Origin: Planctomycetota bacterium
GTDB lineage: Bacteria > Planctomycetota > Phycisphaerae > UBA1845 > Fen-1342
Assembly (NCBI GenBank): GCA_018814045.1
Contig: JAHJAR010000101.1
Span: forward strand, 1-53,229
Direction: 5' to 3'
Length of the DNA stretch: 53,229 bases
Part shown: one piece after another, positions 26,379 to 35,969 of the stretch
Layout: each line of letters starts with the position of its first letter
How positions within the stretch are numbered: the first letter of the stretch is position 1
The notes under the pieces: generated by a model
Databases searched by the model: none
Told to the model about the DNA's origin: nothing
The model's input: the letters and a program-made list of their open reading frames with translations, nothing else
Program-made: the position numbers and the translations under genes

Positions 26379-27643
26379 CTACTCGTGCCGCAGGGCGTCG
26401 ATGGGGTGGATGATGGCGGCTTTGAAGGCCGGGATGATGCCGAAGAAGATGCCGACCGCCGCACTGAAGCCGAGCGCCAACGCGACCGACCAGATCGGCA
26501 CGTTGACTTCGACCATGCTCGGGTGCAAGGCGGCCAGGTAGCAGGCGCCGTAGCCCAGGGCGATGCCGATCGCCCCGCCGACGGTGCTCAGCACGGCGGC
26601 CTCGGTTAGGAACTGCGTGAGGATGTCACGCCGCCGGGCGCCGACGCTCTTGCGCAGGCCGATCTCGCGCGTGCGTTCGGTGACTGATACCAGCATCACG
26701 TTCATGATGCCGATGCCGCCCACGAGCAACGAGATGCTGACGATGCCCGCCAGCACGCTGGTCGCGATCAGGCGAATCTGCTTGAACTCCTTGAGAATCT
26801 CGTCCTGCTTGAAGACGCCGAAGTCGTTCGGCTGCCCCGGTTTCAGCCCGTGGCGCTGGCGGAGCAGGCGGGCGAGCTGCCCTTCGGCTTCGGAGATCTG
26901 CGATTCATCCATGGCCTCGACGTAGAAGGCCAGGTACTTGCGGGCGTAGGGGTACATCTTCAAGCCGGTGGTCCAGGGGATGACGATCATCTCGTCCTGG
27001 TTATCGCCCATGAAGCTGCCCTTGGCTTGCAGCAAGCCGACGACGCGGAAGCGCTGACTGTCGATGTGCACGTAGTCGCCCACGAGCGACTCGTCGCATT
27101 CCAGCTTGCGCAGCACCTCGCGCCCCAGCACACACACCGGGGCCGCCGTCTCGACGTCCACCGCGCCGAAGAAGCGCCCGGCATCGACGTAGAAATTGCG
27201 GATCGGTTGGAAGAACTCGTTCGTGCAGCGCAGGTCCATGCCGGGGAGCTGTTGCCGACCGTACTCGACGGTGGCCCGTGTATACACTACCGGTGAAGTG
27301 CGGCGGATGGCCTTGGCGTACGCATCCACAGCGCGGACATCCTCGATGGTCATTTCTGCCGGGCGCAGGTACTCACCGCGTGGTCCGCGGACGCGTTCGG
27401 GGTACACGACCATCATGTTAGTGCCCAGGCCGCGCAGGAAATTCGTGACGTAGTTGCCGAAGCCCTCGACGAGCGTGACCACGGTGATGATCGATGTCAC
27501 CGCGATGATGATGCCGAGCACGGTGAGCAGCGAGCGGATCTTGTTCGCCCAGATCTGCACCAGCGCCGTAGCCACGTTGCTCGCCGCCGCGTAAGCCCGG
27601 TCGGGGAAGAACAACAACAATCTGACGCAGAATCGTACGATTC

Positions 27644-27647
<4 letters not shown>
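26379..27647 (-). CDS. MacB-like ABC transporter permease
   Basis: This 422-residue permease has the MacB/FtsX layout: one N-terminal transmembrane helix (IRSLLTVLGIIIAVTSIITV), a large periplasmic MacB domain (about 60-280), then three helices. The last part includes VSISLLVGGIGIMNVMLVSV, the coupling helix TRTREIGLRKSVGARR, LGYGACYLAAL and a final helix with the PIDALRHE end. It forms the membrane part of a tripartite export or lipoprotein-release machine. The ATG at 27645-27647 overlaps the stop of the ATPase gene by four bases; the longer in-frame ORF to 27773 lies inside the ATPase gene and is not used. Confidence 0.9.
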
Positions 27648-28416
<769 letters not shown>

Positions 28417-28420
<4 letters not shown>

Positions 28421-29817
28421 GCCCCTTCCCCCGCCTCGTCCGCGCTATCCCGGGCTGTCTCGGATGCTTCATCCGTCGTCGGCTGCTGAGCATCCGTCTC
28501 GGACGGTTGCGCGTCGGTCTCCTCCGCGGCCGCGGCGCCGCCTTCGGCCTTCGGCTTCTCGGCCTGCTTCACCGACTTGCCGTCCTTGAGCAGGTCGAGG
28601 CTGCGGTACGGCCCCACGACCAGGGTGTCCGACAGCGCAATCCCCCTGGTGATCTCCACCCGGGTCACATCACTGATGCCGATGTCCACCAGACGCGGAT
28701 GAGCCTTGCCCTCCTCGACGCAGAAAACCAGCCGCAGGTATTCGGCCACATTCTGGCGCGCCTCGGGGGCCCGGGCTTCCTCGAGCTTGTCGAATTCATC
28801 CAATAGCTGCTGGGGCAGATCACGGCGTTTGCGATACACGACCGCCTGTACAGGGATGGACAGCGCCCCCTCCCGCCGCGCTACTTCGATCTCCACGTTG
28901 GCGGTCATGCCCGGCTTGATGTCGGTGTTCTCTTCGGTAATGAGCACGAGCGTCTCGAAGGTCACCACGTCACGGCCGATCGGTTTGGTGCCTTTTGTTC
29001 CCACACGCAGGACACTCCCGGCGATGCTCTTGCGAGTGTCCGACTGGAGGTAGATGCGGGACGTCTGCCCCTCGGCCACCAAGGCAGCGTCGGCCTCATC
29101 GACGCGGCAACGGACCTGCATCTTCGACAGATCGCTGACCACCATGATCCGGGTGCCCGGGTTGTTCATCGTTCCCGTGATGACGACCTCGCCCTGGTCG
29201 GCGAAACGTTGCGAAACAACACCGCTAATGGGCGTTGTGATGACGGTCTTGGCCAGATCCTCCTGGGCCGCCTGCAAGCCGGCTTCGGCCTCGATGATCT
29301 CTTGCTTGCGCATCTCAACGACTGAGCGGGCCCGAATCAGGTTGGTGAGGTAGTTGGCGATCTCCATCGCCGAGGTCGCTTCGACCTCGATCAGCTCGCG
29401 CTGATGATCGTAGTCGCGCTGGGCCTTCTCCAGATCGGCGTTGGCTTGCGTGATCAGGGCCTCCAGCTTGGCGACGTTGGCCTTCCGGGACAGCACCACA
29501 GCGCGATAGTCGGCATCGTCCAGACGGCAGAGCAGGTCGCCCGCCTCAACCTCGTCCCCCTCCTCCACCGGCATCTCGACAATCTTGGAGACCAGCTCGG
29601 AACTGATATCGACCTCGTCAAAGGCTTCCACCTCGCCGGGGGCCTGCACCGTGCGAACCATGTCACGCTGTTGCGGCTGCGCCAATTCGACCTCGATGGC
29701 CAGCTCGTCGGCGACATGCAGCCGGCTCTGGCCGTCCTCGGTCCGCGTCGCGTCGTTGAGCCAGTAGATGCCGCCCACGATCAGACCCAACATGACTATT
29801 CCAACGACCGTCTTCAT
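28417..29817 (-). CDS. MacA/HlyD-like periplasmic adaptor
   Basis: This 466-residue membrane fusion protein has one N-terminal membrane anchor (VVGIVMLGLIVGGIYWLND). The first barrel-lipoyl half (TVQAPGEVEAFDEVDISSEL) and a long helical hairpin (EALITQANADLEKAQRDY, EATSAMEIANYLTNLIRARS) follow, then the second lipoyl half (TTPISGVVSQRFADQGEVV), beta-barrel parts and a final Glu/Ala-rich tail (about 430-466). It would bridge the MacB-like permease to an outer membrane channel, which is not encoded nearby. GTGGAG precedes the ATG at 29815-29817. It is the first gene of the three-gene operon. Confidence 0.9.
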
Positions 29818-29954
29818 GGCCTGCTCCACGGGGTCTGGCGGGAATCGTCGAGTGTGCGAACGCGCGCTGCCACCGGCCTGCTCCACACTGTCACTCTCTC
29901 ACGGACCGGACTCATCGGCCTCTCTCCTTCTGCGCCAATGCGGTTGCGACGGCG

Positions 29955-30848
29955 CTACGAAAACGGCCCGCCTCCCGCCATGCCCCCCCGCACCGCGGCG
30001 ATCGACAGCCCACATCGCGCACCGGCGCCCACCAACCAACACAGTAAGCAGACGAGCCACGCCCGCCAGCCGGGCAGTTGCGTCGTCGTCGAAAGCCACA
30101 CGCAAACGACCAGCCAGAACCAGACCCGAAACGGATCACACGCGCTCAACAACCCGCTGAGCACTGCCGTTGCCGTTGGCCCAAGACCGTCAACACCCGC
30201 CATCAGCGGGAGCAATAGGGCCGGCGACGTATCGACGGCCAGTGTGCGATAACGCAACATCAGCCCGAGCAGCAGCAACAGCCGTAGCATGTGCACGAAG
30301 CCGGCGAACACGCAGATCGTCATCAACGTGTGCCATTCGGCCTTCCGCCCGGTCAGAGCCACCGCCCCATATAGCACCGCCGCGATCAACAGTGCACTAG
30401 CCAGCGCCTTTGCCGGCTCAGCCACGATCACCCGGATGCGCATAAGCAGTTGCGCGAACACGCCCTTCTTGTGCTCCTGCGCGTACAACTCGCGCAGCTC
30501 GGAACGCTCGACTACGTCGCGCTGCTCGGCGTCGATCCGCGCGATCTGGGCCCGCACCTGCCGCTCGATCTCACGGTCGATCAGCCCCGTCTGCACCGTG
30601 GCATAACCGATCAGCGTGACGCTGGTCAGCAGCAGAATCAGTGGCCAGCCCCAGACCGGCACATCCTCGACCCGGCGAAACAGCCGGCGCGGCGCAAGCA
30701 ACGCCGCCGGAATGTCCCGGATACCGACGGCCCGCGGTGTAGCGGTCTCCAATGAGGGCGACAAGAGTGCGTGTCCCAAAGCGGTGGCCGGCCGGAGGGC
30801 AACGAGCCTCACGGCGTCGAACGGTGGATGCCAGCGGCGCGCCACCAT
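29955..30848 (-). CDS. YIP1-family-like membrane protein
   Basis: This protein of about 297 residues has several predicted membrane helices: WGWPLILLLTSVTLIGYATV, LASALLIAAVLYGAVALTG, MTICVFAGFVHMLRLLLLLG, SPALLLPLMAGVDGLGPTAT and WLVVCVWLSTTTQLPGWRAW. A charged cytoplasmic-looking segment (REIERQVRAQIARIDAEQR) links the first two. The layout matches the YIP1/Yif1-type integral membrane domain of unknown function. The start is uncertain: the ATG at 30846-30848 has no clear ribosome site and longer or shorter starts are possible. It lies 137 bases upstream of the export operon on the same strand, so it might be cotranscribed. Confidence 0.6.
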   Translation of the reverse strand: MVARRWHPPFDAVRLVALRPATALGHALLSPSLETATPRAVGIRDIPAALLAPRRLFRRVEDVPVWGWPLILLLTSVTLIGYATVQTGLIDREIERQVRAQIARIDAEQRDVVERSELRELYAQEHKKGVFAQLLMRIRVIVAEPAKALASALLIAAVLYGAVALTGRKAEWHTLMTICVFAGFVHMLRLLLLLGLMLRYRTLAVDTSPALLLPLMAGVDGLGPTATAVLSGLLSACDPFRVWFWLVVCVWLSTTTQLPGWRAWLVCLLCWLVGAGARCGLSIAAVRGGMAGGGPFS

Positions 30849-31017
30849 TATAAGATACGGAAACGACTCCAGATCGTATTCGCGCCAACCTCCGCAGTAT
30901 TCAACGCCAACCGACAACATCTGACAACGTGCGCGCCGTGTCGCAGCCTGCACGTGCCACCCCGGTTTGCCCCCGTCGGTCCGTCATGGCCCGCCCCAGC
31001 CACACGGCTCACATGGG

Positions 31018-31046
31018 TTGGCAGCCTTTGAGGCGCCATTTACACT
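31018..31046 (+). promoter_or_regulatory. Promoter of the acyl-CoA synthetase/GNAT gene
   Basis: TTGGCA (31018-31023) and TACACT (31041-31046) are 17 bases apart. The leader would be about 20 bases long. Confidence 0.55.
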
Positions 31047-31073
31047 GCGCTTCCTGATTGGAGATTGCCAGCC

Positions 31074-33758
31074 ATGAGCGTGCGTAATCTGGAAGCGCTG
31101 TTCAAGCCAACCTCGGTCGCAATCATCGGGGCCTCGATCTCGCCGCAGAGCATTGGCGGAGTGGTGATGCGGAACCTGCTCAGAGGCGGTTTCGAGGGCC
31201 CGATCATGCCCGTCAACCCGAAGTACCCGGCTGTGGCCGGCGTGCTCACCTATCCGGACGTGAAAGGCCTGCCGGTAGTCCCCGATTTGGCGGTGATCTG
31301 CACCGGCCCGTCTACGGTGCCCGACCTGATCGACCAACTCGGGCAGCGCGGGACGCGGGCCGCGGCCGTCATCACCGCCGGCCTGTCCGCACAGCGGCAC
31401 AGCGACGGCCGCTCCGTCCAGGAAGCCATGCTGGCCGCCGCCCGGCCCCATTCGCTCCGCATCCTGGGGCCGAATTGCGTGGGCCTGATGGTACCGGGGC
31501 TGGGACTCAATGCAACCTTCGCCCACACCACGATCGAGGCCGGCTCGATCGCCTTCGTTTCGCAGTCCGGGGGATTCTGCACCGCCACGCTCGATTGGGC
31601 CAAGGCCAAAGGCATCGGTTTCTCGCATTTCGTTTCGCTCGGGAATTGCGCGGACATCGACTTCGGCGACGTGCTGGACTACCTGGGAAGCGCGCCGGAG
31701 ACGACGGCCATCCTGCTCTACATGGAGTCGATCGGCGCCGACGAGGCCCGGAAGTTCATGTCTGCCGCACGGTCGGCCGCGCGCAACAAGCCCGTGCTGG
31801 CAATCAAGGCCGGACGCTTCGCCGAAGGGGCCCGGGCCGCGGCCTCGCACACCGGGGCGTTGGCCGGCTCGGACAACGTCTACGACGCTGCTTTGCGACG
31901 GGCGGGCATCCTGCGCGTCTTCGATCTCGACGAGCTCTTTGACGCGGTCGAGACACTCGCCCGCGCGCAACCGCTCAAGGGTGAACGACTGGCGATTCTG
32001 ACCAACGGTGGCGGTCCCGGCGTCATCGCCACCGACGCACTGATCGCCGAAGGCGGCCAGCTCGCCTGCTTCTCCGACACCACCATGGCCAAGCTCCACG
32101 ACCTGCTGCCAGGAACGTGGTCGCGCGGCAACCCGGTCGACATGATCGGCGACGCCACCGCCGAAGATTACGTGCAGGCGCTGCGCATTCTACTGGATGA
32201 CCCGAGCGTGGACGCGGTGCTGGTCATGAATGCGCCCAGCGCCGTGGCACCACCCGCAGACGCGGCGCGCGGAATAGTCGACATCGTCCGGCAGGCGAAG
32301 TTGCCGATTCTGACGAGTTGGCTCGGCGGGGAGGCTGCCAATCGTGCTCGGCGGATCTTCGCCGAAGCCGACATCCCGACCTACGACACGCCGGAGAACG
32401 CGGTGCGGGCGTTCATGCACATGGTGCACTATCGGCGCAACCAGGAGATTCTGACGCAGATTCCGCCCTCGGCCCCAACCGATTTCACCCCCGCTCCGGA
32501 CGAGGCCCGGGGCGTGATCGAACGGGCGTTGCGCGAGGGGCGCGAGCTGTTGGCGGAACCCGAGGCGAAGCAGGTGCTGGCAGCGTACGGCATCCCGGTT
32601 GTCGAGACGCGTGTGGCACACACGGCCGACGAGGCTGCTGAGCTGGCGCAAGAGATCGGTCTACCCGTCGCGCTGAAGATCCTCTCACCTGACATCTCGC
32701 ACAAGTCCGACGTGGGAGGCGTGGCGCTCGGCCTGCACTCACTCGACGAAGTGCGCACCACCGCCGAAGCGATGGAAACACGGATTCGCAAGAACTATCC
32801 CGAGGCGCAACTGGCGGGTTTCACCGTTCAGCGTATGGCCCATCGCCCGCAAGCCCACGAGTTGATCATCGGCATGTCCACTGACTCGATGTTCGGACCC
32901 GTGATCCTGTTCGGGCGCGGCGGGACGGCCGTCGAAGTCCTGGCGGACCGGGCCGTTGCGCTGCCCCCCTTGAACATGAGCTTGGCGCGCCATCTCATCT
33001 CACGCACACAGGTGTTCAGGCTGTTGAAGGGCTACCGCGATCGGCCGGCGGCGGACCTCGACGCGATCAGCCTCACGCTCATCCAGGTCTCGCAGATCGT
33101 GGTGGACCGCCCAGAGATCGCCGAGTTGGACATCAACCCGCTGTTCGCGGATGACCAGGGCGTGCTCGCGCTGGACGCGCGCATTTGCGTGACGCCGGCG
33201 ACGGCGACGGGAGCGTCGCGCCTCGCGATCCGCCCCTACCCGCGTGATCTGGAGGAGACGATCCGGCTCCCCTCCGGGGAGGAAGTGTTCGTGCATCCGA
33301 TCCGGCCCGAGGATCAACCGGCACATGAGCGGTTTACGGCGCGGTTGACTCAGGAGGATCTCCGCCTGCGGCTGCTGGGCGTGACGCGCGATATCCCGCC
33401 CTCCGAAATGGCGCGGCTGACACAGATCGACTACGACCGCGAGATGGCCTTCATCGCAACCGCCGACGACGAGACCGGGGAACGGGAGACACTGGCGGTG
33501 GTCCGCACCGTGGGCAGCTCGGACAACACCAAGGCCGACTTCGCGGTCATGGTGCGATCCGACCAGAAGCGGGCCGGGCTCGGCAGTGCGTTGATGAAGA
33601 AGATGATCCGCTATTGCAAGAGCCGTGGGCTGAAGGAGATCGTCGGACAGGTCCTGGTCGACAATCACGCCATGCTGAACCTGACGCGCAAGCTCGGCTT
33701 TGAGGTCCATCCACTGCCCGATTCCGAGCGCTGCGAAGTGCGGCTCAGGCTCAGCTAG
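31074..33758 (+). CDS. ADP-forming acyl-CoA synthetase fused to GNAT acetyltransferase
   Basis: This 894-residue protein combines a CoA-binding domain (residues 1-130: TSVAIIGASISPQSIGGVVM), a succinyl-CoA-ligase-like flavodoxin domain (145-290, with His259 in SHTGALAG at the phosphohistidine position), an ATP-grasp domain (about 480-700: ALKILSPDISHKSDVGGVAL, ELIIGMSTDSMFGPVILFG) and a C-terminal GNAT domain (about 730-894: VRSDQKRAGLGSALMKKMI). This is the layout of Pat/PatZ protein lysine acetyltransferases, which acetylate acetyl-CoA synthetase, and of ADP-forming acetate-CoA ligases. Because His259 is kept, both an enzymatic and a regulatory role are possible. The ATG at 31074 is chosen; a TTG three codons upstream is less likely. 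Confidence 0.88.
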   Translation: MSVRNLEALFKPTSVAIIGASISPQSIGGVVMRNLLRGGFEGPIMPVNPKYPAVAGVLTYPDVKGLPVVPDLAVICTGPSTVPDLIDQLGQRGTRAAAVITAGLSAQRHSDGRSVQEAMLAAARPHSLRILGPNCVGLMVPGLGLNATFAHTTIEAGSIAFVSQSGGFCTATLDWAKAKGIGFSHFVSLGNCADIDFGDVLDYLGSAPETTAILLYMESIGADEARKFMSAARSAARNKPVLAIKAGRFAEGARAAASHTGALAGSDNVYDAALRRAGILRVFDLDELFDAVETLARAQPLKGERLAILTNGGGPGVIATDALIAEGGQLACFSDTTMAKLHDLLPGTWSRGNPVDMIGDATAEDYVQALRILLDDPSVDAVLVMNAPSAVAPPADAARGIVDIVRQAKLPILTSWLGGEAANRARRIFAEADIPTYDTPENAVRAFMHMVHYRRNQEILTQIPPSAPTDFTPAPDEARGVIERALREGRELLAEPEAKQVLAAYGIPVVETRVAHTADEAAELAQEIGLPVALKILSPDISHKSDVGGVALGLHSLDEVRTTAEAMETRIRKNYPEAQLAGFTVQRMAHRPQAHELIIGMSTDSMFGPVILFGRGGTAVEVLADRAVALPPLNMSLARHLISRTQVFRLLKGYRDRPAADLDAISLTLIQVSQIVVDRPEIAELDINPLFADDQGVLALDARICVTPATATGASRLAIRPYPRDLEETIRLPSGEEVFVHPIRPEDQPAHERFTARLTQEDLRLRLLGVTRDIPPSEMARLTQIDYDREMAFIATADDETGERETLAVVRTVGSSDNTKADFAVMVRSDQKRAGLGSALMKKMIRYCKSRGLKEIVGQVLVDNHAMLNLTRKLGFEVHPLPDSERCEVRLRLS

Positions 33759-33820
33759 CGCTGCGCAGAAGAGCGTCTGGCGTCCCTCGGGAGGGTGATA
33801 GTCCTGCCTCGTTGCACGCC

Positions 33821-33837
33821 GGTTCGCCGGGCGAACC
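33821..33837. terminator. Small hairpin after the synthetase gene
   Basis: GGTTCGC and GCGAACC form a 7-bp stem around a CGG loop, 62 bases past the stop at 33758. It is a weak terminator candidate. Confidence 0.3.
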
Positions 33838-34015
33838 CGTAACAGCTTGCAGACACAGTAGTTAAGATCACGCGCCCCTGCCACGCAGCTACCGACGGAC
33901 AATCCCTAACTGTAGTGGATTTGTCGCATCCAGCGCGCCTATCGTTAGATGAGGGAGTTTCGGCAGGGGTGCTGTGTTCGCCCTGTGGCCAAATCCACCA
34001 CTTAGGAGCAAGGGA

Positions 34016-34555
34016 ATGAAACACCTACGCATACTCACTATCGCTTTGGGAGCCGGCGCGCTGCTGCTGGGCGGCACGGCCCAGTCGCTGGCTGATTTCA
34101 CCGGCCAGACAGTCACAGCCGAGTGGCGTTACCCAGACTTCGGCTCGATTCTCGAAACCCACGACGTCGTCGTCGGGGGCGGAGTCGAGTTGCCGCCTGA
34201 CGTGATCATCAATGACAGCAAGTTCGGGATCGATATCGGCGCTGATTTCGTCAGCTTCGACTTCAACGCTCTGTCGAACTGGACCGCCACCTCGTTCAAC
34301 GGCTGGCGCTTCGCCGACACGAACGGCACGATCCCCGAGATCATCGACTACAGCATCGACTCGTTCAGCGGCGGCATCGCCGGGCTGACGGACGACGATC
34401 TGGGCTTCGACGCGGACTCGGTCTGGGGCAACTTCGCCGGCGTGACCGTGGCCGGCGGCGGAGAGTACATCCAGCTCAAGGTCAGCTTCGTGCCCGAGCC
34501 GGCGAGCCTCGCGCTCCTGGCTCTCGGCGGTCTGGCAGCCCTGCGACGCCGCTAG
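34016..34555 (+). CDS. PEP-CTERM sorting domain protein
   Basis: This 179-residue secreted protein has a signal peptide (MKHLRILTIALGAGALLLGG, cleaved near LAD) and ends in VPEPASLALLALGGLAALRRR, a canonical PEP-CTERM tail. The body is Asp/Ser/Gly-rich with beta character (TAEWRYPDFGSILETHD, EIIDYSIDSFSGGIAGL) and no recognised domain. AGGAGCAAGGGA immediately precedes the ATG at 34016; the longer in-frame ORF to 33974 is not used. It appears to stand alone and a hairpin follows. Confidence 0.85.
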   Translation: MKHLRILTIALGAGALLLGGTAQSLADFTGQTVTAEWRYPDFGSILETHDVVVGGGVELPPDVIINDSKFGIDIGADFVSFDFNALSNWTATSFNGWRFADTNGTIPEIIDYSIDSFSGGIAGLTDDDLGFDADSVWGNFAGVTVAGGGEYIQLKVSFVPEPASLALLALGGLAALRRR

Positions 34556-34570
34556 ACCCGCGTCGCGGCC

Positions 34571-35077
34571 TCACGAATCTAACAACGCCAGCACATCCGC
34601 GGTTGTCTTTGCTGGGTCAGCCGCGGATGTGTCTATGGCCAGAGGCAGTTGCAGACTGCGAATCCGGGCCAGCCACTCACGACACGCCTGCCAGCCCGTC
34701 CCACCCGCATTAACGTGCGACACGCGTTCGCCGAGACGTCGGCGATAGGCCACCTCATCAGCGAGCAGCGCTACGACGACAGCCCGCTCGCTACTGCCGC
34801 TTGCGCAGATCAAGTCCGTTATGAACTGATCGCTGGGGATGACGCACTCGACGACAATCCAGTCGTAGTCGTGCCCACGCGCGTGCTGAATAAACGACAC
34901 CAGGTTCTCACGCAGAAACTGCCGGCGGTCCGCGCTGACCTCGAACGGCGTTACGGCCAGGATGAAAACATCACCGGACAGACGCGCCGTCGTGCCGGGC
35001 AATTGCGCCGCCAGGCGTTGCGCGATCGTCGTCTTGCCGATCCCGGGTGGCCCGGTGATGAGGATCAGTCTGCTCAT
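34571..35077 (-). CDS. P-loop nucleotide kinase-like protein
   Basis: This 168-residue protein starts with MSRLILITGPPGIGKTT, a Walker A site in the first 17 residues. It continues with RLAAQLPGTTARLSGD, a VSFIQHARGHDYDWIVVECV segment with a possible Walker B strand, and EVAYRRRLGERVSHVNAGG, typical of small P-loop kinases such as AAA_33-type proteins. The substrate is unknown. The ATG at 35075-35077 is chosen because the Walker A motif lies directly after it; there is no good ribosome site, and a GTG at 35098 is the alternative. The gene is convergent with the PEP-CTERM gene. Confidence 0.7.
   Translation of the reverse strand: MSRLILITGPPGIGKTTIAQRLAAQLPGTTARLSGDVFILAVTPFEVSADRRQFLRENLVSFIQHARGHDYDWIVVECVIPSDQFITDLICASGSSERAVVVALLADEVAYRRRLGERVSHVNAGGTGWQACREWLARIRSLQLPLAIDTSAADPAKTTADVLALLDS
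34592..34631. terminator. Hairpin within the convergent gene end
   Basis: CACATCCGCGG (34592-34602) and CCGCGGATGTG (34621-34631) form an 11-bp perfect stem 37 bases past the stop of the plus-strand PEP-CTERM gene. It also lies in the 3' end of the minus-strand gene. It may stop plus-strand transcripts, but coding constraint cannot be excluded. Confidence 0.35.
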
Positions 35078-35122
35078 GGCGTTCGACCACGCGGGCACAG
35101 GTGTTTTGCCGCGTCTGCCCGC

Positions 35123-35668
35123 TCAGGAATCGCCCTGCGGTTCGACCGTGATACGCCAGACGTTTTGAACCCAGTAGTTACCGGGCTTGTCGGGTACGAC
35201 GAGCCGGATGGGGCAGGTCTCGTCGAGGTCGGACAGCCACCGCCCCCGTCCATCCTGCAAGGCCACGACGGCCGAGCGCAGCTCCGCGCGGGTACCGGCT
35301 ATGCGATAGCCGTCCTGTGCCGCCACCATCAGCATCATCGGACCAGCCTTGATCTCCGCGGCCTCCAGCAGGGCGGCGAGCTCCGGGCCGCGCCAACTGG
35401 TCACTTCGTCCGGTGCGTGGCTCCGCGACATGGGCACGTTGTCAAGACGCTTAAAGGGTAAGGCCCGCAATTGCGCGAACGTAAAGGCCTGCGGCTGCCC
35501 CAGGCCAGCCCCGTCCAACCGCAGCGCCGTCCCGGTGCTCGGCAGTGCCGGGGCAGGATCAGTCTGCCGCACACAGCGGCTGGGCAGGGACTGGGTTCGC
35601 TCCGCACAACCAAGGCAGAGCAACAGGCAGAAAGAGCAGATCACAAGCACCGTTTCACGTCGGGGCAT
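35123..35668 (-). CDS. Lipoprotein with oxidoreductase molybdopterin-binding-like fold
   Basis: This 181-residue protein has a lipobox at residues 18-21 (CLGC, lipidated Cys21). The mature part, with FTFAQLRALPFKRLDNVPM, SWRGPELAALLEAAEIKAGP, LMVAAQDGYRIAGTRAELR and PIRLVVPDKPGNYWVQNVWR, resembles the molybdopterin-binding oxidoreductase domain of the sulfite oxidase/YedY family, which often occurs as a cofactor-free variant. The Cys that coordinates molybdenum in true enzymes is not evident, so it may be a binding-only domain. It overlaps nothing and lies 45 bases upstream of the kinase-like gene on the same strand. Confidence 0.65.
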   Translation of the reverse strand: MPRRETVLVICSFCLLLCLGCAERTQSLPSRCVRQTDPAPALPSTGTALRLDGAGLGQPQAFTFAQLRALPFKRLDNVPMSRSHAPDEVTSWRGPELAALLEAAEIKAGPMMLMVAAQDGYRIAGTRAELRSAVVALQDGRGRWLSDLDETCPIRLVVPDKPGNYWVQNVWRITVEPQGDS

Positions 35669-35887
35669 CTCTCAGTCCTCACACGTGTGTTCCAAACTCA
35701 ACCACGCGGCGCGCCGGCAAGCCGGCCAGCGCCAACCAAGCCAGCGCCTATCGTCGCGCGGCGGGCGCAGATGTCAATGCCCTGTCCCCGTGCCGAGCCC
35801 GCGTGTCCACCGCCCACAGAGCGTCCGAGGCCCGTTTGGCAGGCACGCTTCGGCCGTTCACGGCTAGCGGGGTGACCGACAAGCCGC

Positions 35888-35916
35888 TTCGCTTAGCCCG
35901 CATCAACCGCTATAAT
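35888..35916 (+). promoter_or_regulatory. Promoter of the carboxypeptidase gene
   Basis: TATAAT (35911-35916) is a perfect -10 box with TTCGCT 17 bases upstream (35888-35893). The ATG lies 54 bases further. Confidence 0.5.
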
Positions 35917-35969
35917 CAGGGTTCGGGAATAGTGCCTGCCGAGTCGCGCTGGAAATGGGAGTAGCCGCC

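Noticed and set aside
30849..30953. Longer N-terminus of the YIP1-like protein from a GTG at 30953
   Set aside because: The extra residues are Arg/Cys-rich with no ribosome site and would extend into the divergent promoter region.
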